Shown here piece by piece: positions 27,187 to 35,293 of a DNA stretch of 64,000 nt. This stretch comes from Candidatus Melainabacteria bacterium (GTDB lineage: Bacteria > Cyanobacteriota > Vampirovibrionia > Obscuribacterales > Obscuribacteraceae). The stretch spans positions 310,001 through 374,000 of the forward strand of contig QKMZ01000006.1 in assembly GCA_003242885.1 (NCBI GenBank). The letters are read 5' to 3'. Numbering within the stretch: position 1 is the first letter of the stretch; each line of letters opens with the position of its first letter. Position numbers and translations under genes: made by a program. Below the pieces are notes generated by a model. That model did no database searches and was not told where the DNA came from. It saw nothing but the letters and a program-made list of their open reading frames with translations.

Positions 27187-27219
27187 ATCGCGAGTTTCCA
27201 ATGCCTTGGCTTTTCTATT

Positions 27220-27846
27220 TCACTTTATGAGGCGAGCCAAATAGAAATCATGTTCGTCGACAAATTCCACGAGTTTCATTTCCAATTCTTTCGCCCATTT
27301 TTCAAGCTGGTCTTTTTCAGGCAGGAAAAATGGGACTATCGATGGATCGCTGTCGTGGAGAGCTTTTACAAAACGTTTTCCTAATGGATGGCTGATTATT
27401 ATGCTTCCGCCGGCGCGTAGAAGCGCTTGCGTTTTTTGCAGTGCCATTTTTTGGTCAAAGAGATTTCCAAAGCAGGCATTGAAGAAAACAGCATCGAATT
27501 GCTCTGGTTTTCCAATGACGGTATCGGCGTCTAAGATGTCTGCCTTAATGAAATGAACTTCCGGATAGCGCTCGCGGGCGACATTCAGCATCTCATCGCT
27601 GAGGTCAACGCCGGTAATATTTTTCTCTTTGACACCTAGTGACAAAAAGTGAGTGATGAGGGCGCCCGTTCCCGTCCCTACATCCAGGACTTGAGAACTC
27701 TCGGACAACTCTGCGCTCTCGGCTATTTTTTGAGTGCGGGCGAGAATTTCGTCAGGAATGGGCTGAATAAAAACCCCTACGCGCGTACGGAAATACTCTC
27801 TCTGCGCGTCTGCGTGGCTTTCTTTCTTTTCGCCTGGGGCTGCCAA
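27220..27846 (-). CDS. class I SAM-dependent methyltransferase
   Basis: A 208-residue soluble methyltransferase. Motif I is VLDVGTGTGALITHFL (about 56-71), the acidic end of strand 2 is GVDLSDEML, and 'FIKADILDAD' and 'FDAVFFNACFGNLFD' match motifs II and III of methyltransferase-11/25 domains. The start is TTG, with GAGGG six bases upstream. The substrate cannot be inferred. It diverges from ftcD. Confidence 0.85.
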   Translation of the reverse strand: MAAPGEKKESHADAQREYFRTRVGVFIQPIPDEILARTQKIAESAELSESSQVLDVGTGTGALITHFLSLGVKEKNITGVDLSDEMLNVARERYPEVHFIKADILDADTVIGKPEQFDAVFFNACFGNLFDQKMALQKTQALLRAGGSIIISHPLGKRFVKALHDSDPSIVPFFLPEKDQLEKWAKELEMKLVEFVDEHDFYLARLIK

Positions 27847-27940
27847 TTTGTACCCTCATTAAAAGCTAGACGCAGATTATAGTCCCAAATCCGCATACAA
27901 TATCTGACTTGTAATCTGTATATATTCGATGGGGTACGCC

Positions 27941-29644
27941 ATGCGTCTGGTTGAGTGTGTTCCGAATTTCAGTGATGGTCGCAATGAGAAGGTCATCAAT
28001 GCGATTTCCGATGCCATAAGGAGCGTTCAGGGCATAAGTTTGCTTGACGTCGACCCGGGCTGGAGCACCAACCGTACGGTAATAACATTCGTCGGCAGTC
28101 CTGAAGTTATAGTTGAAGGCGCATTCCAAGCGATAAAGACAGCGCAAGCTTTGATCGACATGCGCAAGCACAAAGGAGAGCATCCGCGCATGGGCGCTAC
28201 CGATGTTTGTCCTTTTGTTCCTGTCTCCGGCGTCACGATGGAAGAGTGTGTAAAACTTGCCGAGCAGCTTGGTGAGCGTGTTGGCAAAGAATTGGGCATT
28301 CCGGTCTATCTTTATGCGGAAGCCGCGAAAACTGATGAGCGCAAGAGTTTGGCCGATATTCGCAAAGGCGAATATGAAGCTTTGCCGGAAAAAATGAAGG
28401 ACAAGTCCTTCAAGCCCGACTTCGGTCCCGCCCAGTTTAATGCACAATCTGGTGCCACTGTAATTGGTGCCCGCCAGTTTTTGATTGCTTACAATGTGAA
28501 TTTGAATACGCGCTCTAAGAAGTTGGCCAACGATATCGCCCTGACCATCCGTGAGGCAGGTAAAGCCAAGCGCGATGCGGAAGGAAACATCGTCAAAGAC
28601 AAAGACGGGGTTTCTGTGAAAGTTCCAGGAACACTGAAAGCTGTGCGAGCTGTCGGCTGGTATGTTGATGAATACAAGCGTGCGCAGATCTCGATAAACC
28701 TCATCGATTATTCTATTTGCTCGCTGCATCAAGCATTCGACGAAGCTGAACGCGTTGCCAATGAAGCTGGGTTGCGCGTGACCGGCAGTGAAATTGTCGG
28801 TCTGGTTCCGCTGGCGCCAATGTTGGAAGCCGGGCGGCACTATTTGCGCAAACAAGGCCGATCGACAGGGGTGTCTGAGCGTGAGCTGGTGGAAACCGCT
28901 GTTCAATCCCTGGGTTTGGCAGAACTTTCTCCATTCGACATCGACAAGAAAATAATTGAATACAATGTGGCGCCCAAGATGAAAGAGTTGAAAAAACTCT
29001 CGCTTAGCGATTTTGTCGATGAGCTGGCGTCCGATTCGGTTGCACCTGGCGGCGGCAGTGCTGCGGCTCTCGCGGGTGCTCTGTCCGCTTCGCTGTCTGC
29101 GATGGTTGGAAATCTTACTTATGAGAAGAAAGGTTTTGAAAAGTCGAAGTCGATATTGAATGAACTTGCAGAGAATGGTCAAAAGCTGAAGACCGATTTC
29201 TTGCGCGATGTCGACAATGACATGAATGCCTACAACAGTATTGTGGAATCGAGGCGCTTGCCGAAAGGATCTGCGGAGGAAGCTAAAGCTCGCGACGAGG
29301 CGATTCATAAAGCGACAGTGGACGCAACTCTGGTGCCGCTCGGTGTTCTAAAACGCTGTGACGATGCTTTGAATTTGGTTGAGACAGCCATCGAGAAAGG
29401 TAATCCTAATTCTTTGTCCGATGCCGGGGTCGCTGGACTGATGGCGCTGGCAGCGGCGGAGGGCGCCTACTACAACGTGCTCATCAATTTGGCAGGTTTT
29501 GACAAACAGCACGCTGACTTCGTCCGCAAGACCGCCAAGGAAGCCGACGGGCTGATCGATGCGGTACGCAAGAAGAGCAACAAAGCTGCAAACAAGGTCC
29601 AAGACCAGCTCATGAAAGAATTCCAACAAGCTGTCGCTAAATAG
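27941..29644 (+). CDS. ftcD: bifunctional glutamate formimidoyltransferase/formimino-THF cyclodeaminase
   Basis: A 567-residue fusion. Residues 1-330 are the formiminotransferase (MRLVECVPNFSDGRN, HPRMGATDVCPFVP, FNAQSGATVIGARQFLIAYN). Residues about 360-560 are the cyclodeaminase (LASDSVAPGGGSAAALAGAL). Together they move the formimino group of N-formimino-L-glutamate to tetrahydrofolate and convert it to 5,10-methenyl-THF with release of ammonia, the last step of one histidine-degradation route. The ATG at 27941 is preferred over one four codons upstream. Glutamate dehydrogenase follows 142 bp later and would consume the glutamate. No hut genes are in the window. Confidence 0.95.
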   Translation: MRLVECVPNFSDGRNEKVINAISDAIRSVQGISLLDVDPGWSTNRTVITFVGSPEVIVEGAFQAIKTAQALIDMRKHKGEHPRMGATDVCPFVPVSGVTMEECVKLAEQLGERVGKELGIPVYLYAEAAKTDERKSLADIRKGEYEALPEKMKDKSFKPDFGPAQFNAQSGATVIGARQFLIAYNVNLNTRSKKLANDIALTIREAGKAKRDAEGNIVKDKDGVSVKVPGTLKAVRAVGWYVDEYKRAQISINLIDYSICSLHQAFDEAERVANEAGLRVTGSEIVGLVPLAPMLEAGRHYLRKQGRSTGVSERELVETAVQSLGLAELSPFDIDKKIIEYNVAPKMKELKKLSLSDFVDELASDSVAPGGGSAAALAGALSASLSAMVGNLTYEKKGFEKSKSILNELAENGQKLKTDFLRDVDNDMNAYNSIVESRRLPKGSAEEAKARDEAIHKATVDATLVPLGVLKRCDDALNLVETAIEKGNPNSLSDAGVAGLMALAAAEGAYYNVLINLAGFDKQHADFVRKTAKEADGLIDAVRKKSNKAANKVQDQLMKEFQQAVAK

Positions 29645-29649
29645 GGACC

Positions 29650-29681
29650 GCCACTGGGCTTGGATGCACCAGTGGCACCAC
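29650..29681. promoter_or_regulatory. hairpin and GTGGCACCAC motif between ftcD and gdhA
   Basis: GCCACTGG and CCAGTGGC (29650-29657/29669-29676) pair perfectly with an 11-nt loop, just after ftcD. The overlapping decamer GTGGCACCAC (29672-29681) recurs exactly in another intergenic gap at 39145-39154. There is no T-run, so this is a weak terminator or a protein-binding site. Confidence 0.3.
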
Positions 29682-29786
29682 GGCATTGAGGTGGTCAAGA
29701 ACCTCAAAATGCGGATAAACAATGCAAATTTGCGCCGCTAGTGCCTATAATATTGGCTCTACTCCGGCAGCTAAGGTGTAAATCTA

Positions 29787-31100
29787 ATGGGGAAAGTCAA
29801 GCAAAAGGGCGACTCGAAAGAGACCGACGACAAGAAGGATAAGCTCAAGAACGAGTGGGAAACCGAAGATTTCTTGATGGCGCAAAAGCGGATACACCGT
29901 GCGGCGCAGTCCCTAAAGCTTGATGAAAGTACCATTGGACCGCTCATGCAGCCAAAGCGTGCTCTGTCGGTTGTAATACCTTGCCGCATGGATGATGGCT
30001 CTGTTCAATCTTTCCAGGGCTATCGCGTCCATCACGACCTGGCGCTGGGACCCGGCAAAGGCGGCGTGCGCTTTCATTCTTATGTCAATCTGGGTGAGAT
30101 CGCCGCTATGGCTATGCTCATGACCTGGAAGTGCTCCTTGATGAACTTGCCGTTTGGCGGCGCCCATGGTGGTATTCGCCTAGACCCAAGCGCCATGAGC
30201 AACAGCGAGCTGGAGCGCGTGACCAGAAGATATACATCGGAAATCATCGATATCATCGGACCTGATGCGGACATCATGGGACCGGACATCAACACAAGCG
30301 AACAAACAATGGCTTGGATGATGGACACATACAGCGTCAACGTCGGGCACACAGTGCCGTCAATTATTACCGGTAAGCCTAAGTCAATCGGTGGATCGCT
30401 GGGGATGCTGGAAGCAACCGGATATGGCGTGTCGCTTTGCACCCAGAGATTGTTGAAAGAAATTGGCTTTGCCAAGAACGAGCCGACTGTAGTCATTCAA
30501 GGGTTGGGTCGCGCTGGATCCGGCACCGCAAGAAACTTGATCAAAGCCGGCTTCAAAATTGTTGGCGTGTCGGAAACTTCAGGCGGCGTCTACAATCCGA
30601 AGGGGCTCGATGTGGAAGCTGTAAAGGCTCACTACAGAGAACACCGCAACATGGAAAATTACCCGGACGGCAAATATATCCCGGTAGATGAAGTTGTCGA
30701 ACTGGACTGTGACATTCTGGTTCTCTGCGCTGTCGCCAATCAAGTGCATGCAGGCAATGTCGACAAGATCAAAGCGAAGGTAGTGGTTGAAGGTGCAAAT
30801 GCGCCGACTACACCGGAAGCCGATGAAGTGTTGGCCAAGCGTGGAGTACACGTGCTGCCGGACATTCTCTCGAACTCAGCTGCAGTGACTGTAGGTTATT
30901 TCGAGTGGGTGCAAGGTTTGATGGGCTTGTTCTGGAACGAGAACGAAGTCTATCAACGTCTCGAACAGCTGGTAGTCCGCGCTTGCGATAGCGTCTTCGC
31001 AACCGCGAAAGAGCATAAGCTCTCTATGCGAGATGCCGCAATGCGTCAAGCTTTGTCGCGTGTTATCGAAGCCCGCAGACTGCGCGGCTTGTATCCATAA
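29787..31100 (+). CDS. gdhA: glutamate dehydrogenase (Glu/Leu/Phe/Val family)
   Basis: A 437-residue oxidoreductase interconverting glutamate and 2-oxoglutarate plus ammonia with NAD(P). The substrate-binding segment GPGKGGVRFH and the catalytic-lysine region MTWKCSLMNLPFGGAHGG are intact. The Rossmann part begins at about 235 (VVIQGLGRAGSGTARNL), and VVEGANAPTTPEAD follows. A Lys/Asp/Glu-rich tail of about 25 residues precedes the family start. Because it follows ftcD, a catabolic role is likely; cofactor preference cannot be read safely. Confidence 0.92.
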   Translation: MGKVKQKGDSKETDDKKDKLKNEWETEDFLMAQKRIHRAAQSLKLDESTIGPLMQPKRALSVVIPCRMDDGSVQSFQGYRVHHDLALGPGKGGVRFHSYVNLGEIAAMAMLMTWKCSLMNLPFGGAHGGIRLDPSAMSNSELERVTRRYTSEIIDIIGPDADIMGPDINTSEQTMAWMMDTYSVNVGHTVPSIITGKPKSIGGSLGMLEATGYGVSLCTQRLLKEIGFAKNEPTVVIQGLGRAGSGTARNLIKAGFKIVGVSETSGGVYNPKGLDVEAVKAHYREHRNMENYPDGKYIPVDEVVELDCDILVLCAVANQVHAGNVDKIKAKVVVEGANAPTTPEADEVLAKRGVHVLPDILSNSAAVTVGYFEWVQGLMGLFWNENEVYQRLEQLVVRACDSVFATAKEHKLSMRDAAMRQALSRVIEARRLRGLYP

Positions 31101-31132
31101 AAGCAAGGGCGTGACTGAGCGAGCCTATCTCT

Positions 31133-33583
31133 ATGCATATTGATGCGCAGCGGAAAGACTTGCTCGATAAGCTTCATCAAGCAGCAGACGATGCGCAGCC
31201 GCCGAATTCCAAGCTCGGTTGGAGAGGCGTTGTGGCCACTGTTGCCTTCGCTGCGATTTTGCTGGCGTTGATGCATTTTGAATTCGGCGGCGCGTTAAAC
31301 AGCTATTTCACGTCTGACGATCTCAACCACGTCACATACGCCTATCGCATGCTGCATGATAATGGAGAGCTGCTCGCCCGGACTTTCTCAACTGTCTGGA
31401 TGCAGGATACTTCTGTCGAAATTTTCTATCGCCCGCTCATTGAAGTGAGTTTTGCGGTCGATCAATATTTTTCGGGTGCGAATCCGCTTGGTTATCACAT
31501 CTCGAACTTCTTGTATTCATTTATTGGGGCGATGGCTGTCCTATCGATCGCAAGAAGTCTGGCAGAGCGTTTCAAAGTTTTGCATGTTGAGATAATTGGT
31601 TATGTTGCAGCTCTGTTGTTTGCTGTGAGCCCGCTTCATACAGAAGTTACGACATGGCTAATTGGCCGAGTCGACGGGCTTTCTACGATGTTCTTCTTAC
31701 TGTCTTTTGCCTTGTTTTTAAAACTGCCACTGCAGAGTAACGCAGTAAAGCATATTGCTGGATTAGCATCTCTTGTGGCTTTTGCGCTGGCACTACTGTG
31801 TAAGGAAATGGCTGCTTCGCTTCCACTCGTATTGTTTTCCTGTTCTTTTTTCATGAGCAAAGAATCGACAAATTCTAAAAAAATGCGCTCTGCCGCAGTG
31901 GAATCGGCTCCGTATTTCGCGGTGTTGGCTGTTTATTTCCTCATTCGCTATTGGGCTACGGGTGCATTTCTCGGCGGGTATGTCGGTGCAGTAGGTGAAG
32001 CAAATATTCTCTCTTTTGAAACACTTTGGTATCGCCTTGTCCATTTTTGGAAGGTCGCATTTCCATTCAATGAGGAAGTGGTAAAACGCACTGGTGGATT
32101 TGAGGATGCGTTTCGCCTTTTCTATGTCATTTTTGGTTTTTATTTGGTGGTGCGCATTCGCTTCGATCGATTCGGCGCCAATCAATTGAAATTGATTGGA
32201 TTTTTGAGCAGTTGGCTGGTCTTGCAATTGCTGCCGCTATATCAAGTGTTTATGATTCACAATACGCTCGCCGGCTCACGGCTGTTTTACCTGAGCACCG
32301 CCGTTATTTCTATAATTGCGGCTGTAGTGCTGGTCCCTGGTACTCAGAGCGCGATGAATCCGACGCAGAAAAGAGCGCTTAACGCTTCTGCTGCTGTTCT
32401 CTTCGCTTTCTTGAGCGGGCTTTTCATCGTCGTCGGCAGGTTGAACAACGAATGCTGGATAGTTGCCGCAACCCATGTTGAAGAGTTGCAATCGCAGTTA
32501 AATAGCGCCATCGCGACACTTCCTGAGAAGAAGAAAATCCTGCTCGCCTATGCTCCTATTCAGGTTTTGGGCGCTCATATGTTTAACCGTTACTATCTGA
32601 TTCAATCAATGTTATCGCCACCCTTGTTGACACCGGATCAGTCTAAGCGTGTTTGTGTGCTGGAGCCGCGCTTTTACACATATGACCACTTCATTCCTTC
32701 GGGTCCCTTAAGAAAAAAACTTGCTGATTCGGATAATTTTGAAACGGTCTTTTGGGATACTAGCACCCTGAGACTCACCAATTTATCGGCTTTGTCAGGC
32801 ATTGATTCTTCTTCAGCAAACACAGCCGGGCTGCCGCAATTGGTTGTTCAGCCCGGCAAACTGCCTGGCATGATTGACATCGTGGCCAAACAATACTTTG
32901 AGAATCGTGCGGTTAAATTTGTTGATGTCGATTTGGAAAATTCTGAGCCCAAAAGCAACTCTTCCAAGGATGTTCTTGTCCTTGCATTTGATGAAAGCCG
33001 TCAGCCGCCAAAAGGCATGGATAACTGGTGTCAGGCAGATTACGATCAGAGCCTGAAATTTCAAACAGTGCGCTTTCCGGTCGATGAAAAATTTGCCTGG
33101 TATTTATCCAAAGAAACTCGCGACTTCAGAGTTTATTTGGGTGAAAGGAAAAATCTCAGGATAGTTGCCGCTCGACTGAATGACGGTAAGACGCTCATTC
33201 CAAGCCTGGAGGCTTCACTTTTGACGGTGCGTGAATGCAACGACGGTGTGCGCCGCCCGATCGCGTTTCCACTCAGATTTGAATACGATGTTTCTAATAT
33301 TCCAGGCGCAGTTAATTGTCTTTTCGAACTGTCGCGCCCGCGTTCGATGTTCCAACTGGAGAATTTTACTTACCGAGATGTTCGCCCATCAAAGAAGGCT
33401 TTGAAAAGCTGGACACACGCCGGGACGACAGGCAGTGTCGAAGTGGACAGAGGCATGTTTCCCGAAGATGCATGTTATCAAATAAGAGCATTTGCGCTGC
33501 GAGCTGATGGCAGCGTATGTGGTGTCAGCACCGATTTCATTGATTTAGGAATCAACGATCGACCTAAAGGGCAAGAGCTTTAG
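31133..33583 (+). CDS. GT-C-like polytopic membrane protein with soluble C-terminal domain
   Basis: An 816-residue protein. After a first helix (about 34-54) the loop YFTSDDLNHVTYAYR holds a paired Asp typical of the catalytic first loop of GT-C glycosyltransferases (PMT/ArnT-like). 'FYRPLIEVSFAVDQYF' and 'YHISNFLYSFIGAM' fit the same family. About ten or eleven helices run to residue ~430. The remaining ~380 residues are a soluble, probably extracytoplasmic region with no domain I recognise. It starts 32 bp after gdhA but is probably unrelated metabolically. A polyprenyl-linked sugar donor and a surface glycan or protein acceptor are inferred. Confidence 0.7.
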   Translation: MHIDAQRKDLLDKLHQAADDAQPPNSKLGWRGVVATVAFAAILLALMHFEFGGALNSYFTSDDLNHVTYAYRMLHDNGELLARTFSTVWMQDTSVEIFYRPLIEVSFAVDQYFSGANPLGYHISNFLYSFIGAMAVLSIARSLAERFKVLHVEIIGYVAALLFAVSPLHTEVTTWLIGRVDGLSTMFFLLSFALFLKLPLQSNAVKHIAGLASLVAFALALLCKEMAASLPLVLFSCSFFMSKESTNSKKMRSAAVESAPYFAVLAVYFLIRYWATGAFLGGYVGAVGEANILSFETLWYRLVHFWKVAFPFNEEVVKRTGGFEDAFRLFYVIFGFYLVVRIRFDRFGANQLKLIGFLSSWLVLQLLPLYQVFMIHNTLAGSRLFYLSTAVISIIAAVVLVPGTQSAMNPTQKRALNASAAVLFAFLSGLFIVVGRLNNECWIVAATHVEELQSQLNSAIATLPEKKKILLAYAPIQVLGAHMFNRYYLIQSMLSPPLLTPDQSKRVCVLEPRFYTYDHFIPSGPLRKKLADSDNFETVFWDTSTLRLTNLSALSGIDSSSANTAGLPQLVVQPGKLPGMIDIVAKQYFENRAVKFVDVDLENSEPKSNSSKDVLVLAFDESRQPPKGMDNWCQADYDQSLKFQTVRFPVDEKFAWYLSKETRDFRVYLGERKNLRIVAARLNDGKTLIPSLEASLLTVRECNDGVRRPIAFPLRFEYDVSNIPGAVNCLFELSRPRSMFQLENFTYRDVRPSKKALKSWTHAGTTGSVEVDRGMFPEDACYQIRAFALRADGSVCGVSTDFIDLGINDRPKGQEL

Positions 33584-33650
33584 GAGCCGCAGCAAACTAG
33601 ATCCGCCGCGATACTAATACGCCGCATCACTAAGTACGTGTCATAATCGG

Positions 33651-34241
33651 CTAACGGGGCGGACCTTGCATGTAAGAGCCGGGGGGGGCAATTTCCACTG
33701 GCGGCAGTACGGCGACTAGCAAGTCTCCGTCCGGCGAGCAAGAAAGCTTGGAGCGCTGGGGAAATCCGGGGAATTGGATGTTCTGCGGATTGGATATAAG
33801 CGCTTGTTCTATAGCGCTCTTGATGCTCGCTAATTGCTGCGCATCTTCCGACTGTGATGTGCTCTTGGGTTTGCCTATTGCTTCCAGAATGAAGTCGAGT
33901 GCGCGGCGTGCCGCAAGAGCTCTGCCTTCATCGTATGCATCGCCCATTCTAATAGCCATTGACTGACCGACGATTTTGCCGCCGGCCACAGTCACTGTAA
34001 TTCCTGTAGCAAAACCCGGGCAGCGTGTCTCCTCATCGGGCGTGAGAGGAAAGACGAATCTGTAATTTGTCTGCGCTCCCCGCGCCTCTTGCGCTCTAAA
34101 CTTCAGTCTGGCTGAGGTCTTTGCACGAAAGGCAGAAATCTGCTCGCCGATTTTTGCATCGCAGGGGCGCTGGCAACCAAAGAAAATCGCCAAGGTCAAT
34201 ACGGTCGAAAGCGCAGTAAGCGAGAATTTTGTTGCTTTCAT
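33651..34241 (-). CDS. exported protein, possible lipoprotein
   Basis: A 196-residue product with an N-terminal export signal (MKATKF, hydrophobic core, IFFGC at about 19-23, a usable lipobox; signal peptidase I cleavage after CDA is the alternative). The mature part has two stretches of interest: 'NYRFVFPLTPDEETRCPGFATGITVTVAGGKIVG' style beta-rich sequence, and a helical segment. The C-terminus is Pro-rich (PPVEIAPPGSYMQGPPR). No family was recognised. It is followed on the same strand by no close partner, while the IF-2B-like gene ends 28 bp upstream, so co-transcription is likely. Confidence 0.65.
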   Translation of the reverse strand: MKATKFSLTALSTVLTLAIFFGCQRPCDAKIGEQISAFRAKTSARLKFRAQEARGAQTNYRFVFPLTPDEETRCPGFATGITVTVAGGKIVGQSMAIRMGDAYDEGRALAARRALDFILEAIGKPKSTSQSEDAQQLASIKSAIEQALISNPQNIQFPGFPQRSKLSCSPDGDLLVAVLPPVEIAPPGSYMQGPPR

Positions 34242-34269
34242 GATGCAGTTGTGGGGCCTGATGTCCGGA

Positions 34270-35199
34270 TTATATGCCGGCTGGTTCTAATCGAAGAGCT
34301 TCATGGACTTCTAGTTTAGATACGTAGGTGTCGATGTCGTTCCCCTTCAAGATACCCTGTTCGGTGACAACTCCGCTAATGTGCGTGAATGGAATCAATT
34401 CGAAGTGGCGATTGAGTACTCTGACGCCTTTTGGAAAATCATTCCAGACTTCTTCTGACGGGCGCTCATGGCGTTCGAATTCGAAGAGACGCTCGTCAGT
34501 GACGAATTTTTCGGTTCCTGCCAGAGCATAGAGTGGAATGCCCAACTCTTTGCACGCGATTGCCAAAAGCCAGGAGCCGGCTTTGTTTACGACGCCGGGA
34601 CGACCGACGCAATCGACGCCCATGAATGCTGCTGCGCAGGTGGGCAAGAGTAAACCCATTGCATTGTCGAATGTGTGCATTACTTCGATTCCACCCTTGG
34701 CGAGGCGGCTCGCTAGCTTGTTGCCTTCGAATGCTGGTCTGGCTTCTGTGCAGGCGACGCGGAAAAAGCGTCCTTTTGCACGGGCGTTGAGCAAGCAGCT
34801 CACAACAGTTGAGCTGAATGAATAGGCGAAAACTACCTCTCCAGGCGGGATGAGCTCGAAAACTTTATCAGCAATGACGTTGGCTGATTCGCAGAGCTGC
34901 TTCTCGAAATTAGCTAAAGCTTCGTCGCAGCGGGTTCTGATTTCGGCGGTTGTCTCAGCGGAGCGAACCGAAAGCAAGACTGAATTGCCGAGGTGAAAAA
35001 CAGGCGCCATTGCCGGCTGAGCGTCGATGAGGGCGAGCGTCAGCTCGGTCAGGACATTCTTGAGCTTAGCCGGGTCTTCTTCTGTAGGGAGTACATTCTG
35101 GTAAATCGTGATTGCTCTAAGAGCAACCTCGGCTGCTCCTGACAACAAGTCGTCTCTGACCGGTTGCACCAACTGGCTTATTTGCGTGGATTTATCCAT
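34270..35199 (-). CDS. eIF-2B alpha/beta/delta-like sugar-phosphate isomerase
   Basis: A 309-residue protein of the IF-2B/MtnA/ribose-1,5-bisphosphate isomerase superfamily. The hallmark C-terminal Rossmann-like part is visible: 'VFAYSFSSTVVSCLL', 'VACTEARPAFEGNKLASRLAKGGIEV'-type sequence, 'AFMGVDCVGRPGVVNKAGSW' and 'ALAGTEKFV'. Bacterial members act on phosphosugars in methionine salvage or nucleotide salvage. The usual Cys/Asp pair of MtnA cannot be confirmed, so the substrate is open. The ATG at 35199 is preferred (GGGAG five bases upstream) over a GTG two codons earlier. It probably shares a transcript with the exported protein downstream. Confidence 0.8.
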   Translation of the reverse strand: MDKSTQISQLVQPVRDDLLSGAAEVALRAITIYQNVLPTEEDPAKLKNVLTELTLALIDAQPAMAPVFHLGNSVLLSVRSAETTAEIRTRCDEALANFEKQLCESANVIADKVFELIPPGEVVFAYSFSSTVVSCLLNARAKGRFFRVACTEARPAFEGNKLASRLAKGGIEVMHTFDNAMGLLLPTCAAAFMGVDCVGRPGVVNKAGSWLLAIACKELGIPLYALAGTEKFVTDERLFEFERHERPSEEVWNDFPKGVRVLNRHFELIPFTHISGVVTEQGILKGNDIDTYVSKLEVHEALRLEPAGI

Positions 35200-35293
35200 G
35201 CTCACTCCCTGTCCATATATCCAAGTGCCCCTCGCGGGAGCTCGCCACCAGTCTATAAGCTTTTCAACCTTATCTAATTAAAGCCGGCGCTAT

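Noticed and set aside
27866..29308. A 480-codon open frame antisense to ftcD
   Set aside because: It lies fully inside ftcD, whose two domains are unmistakable; the antisense product has no motif and a biased composition, as expected from codon shadowing.
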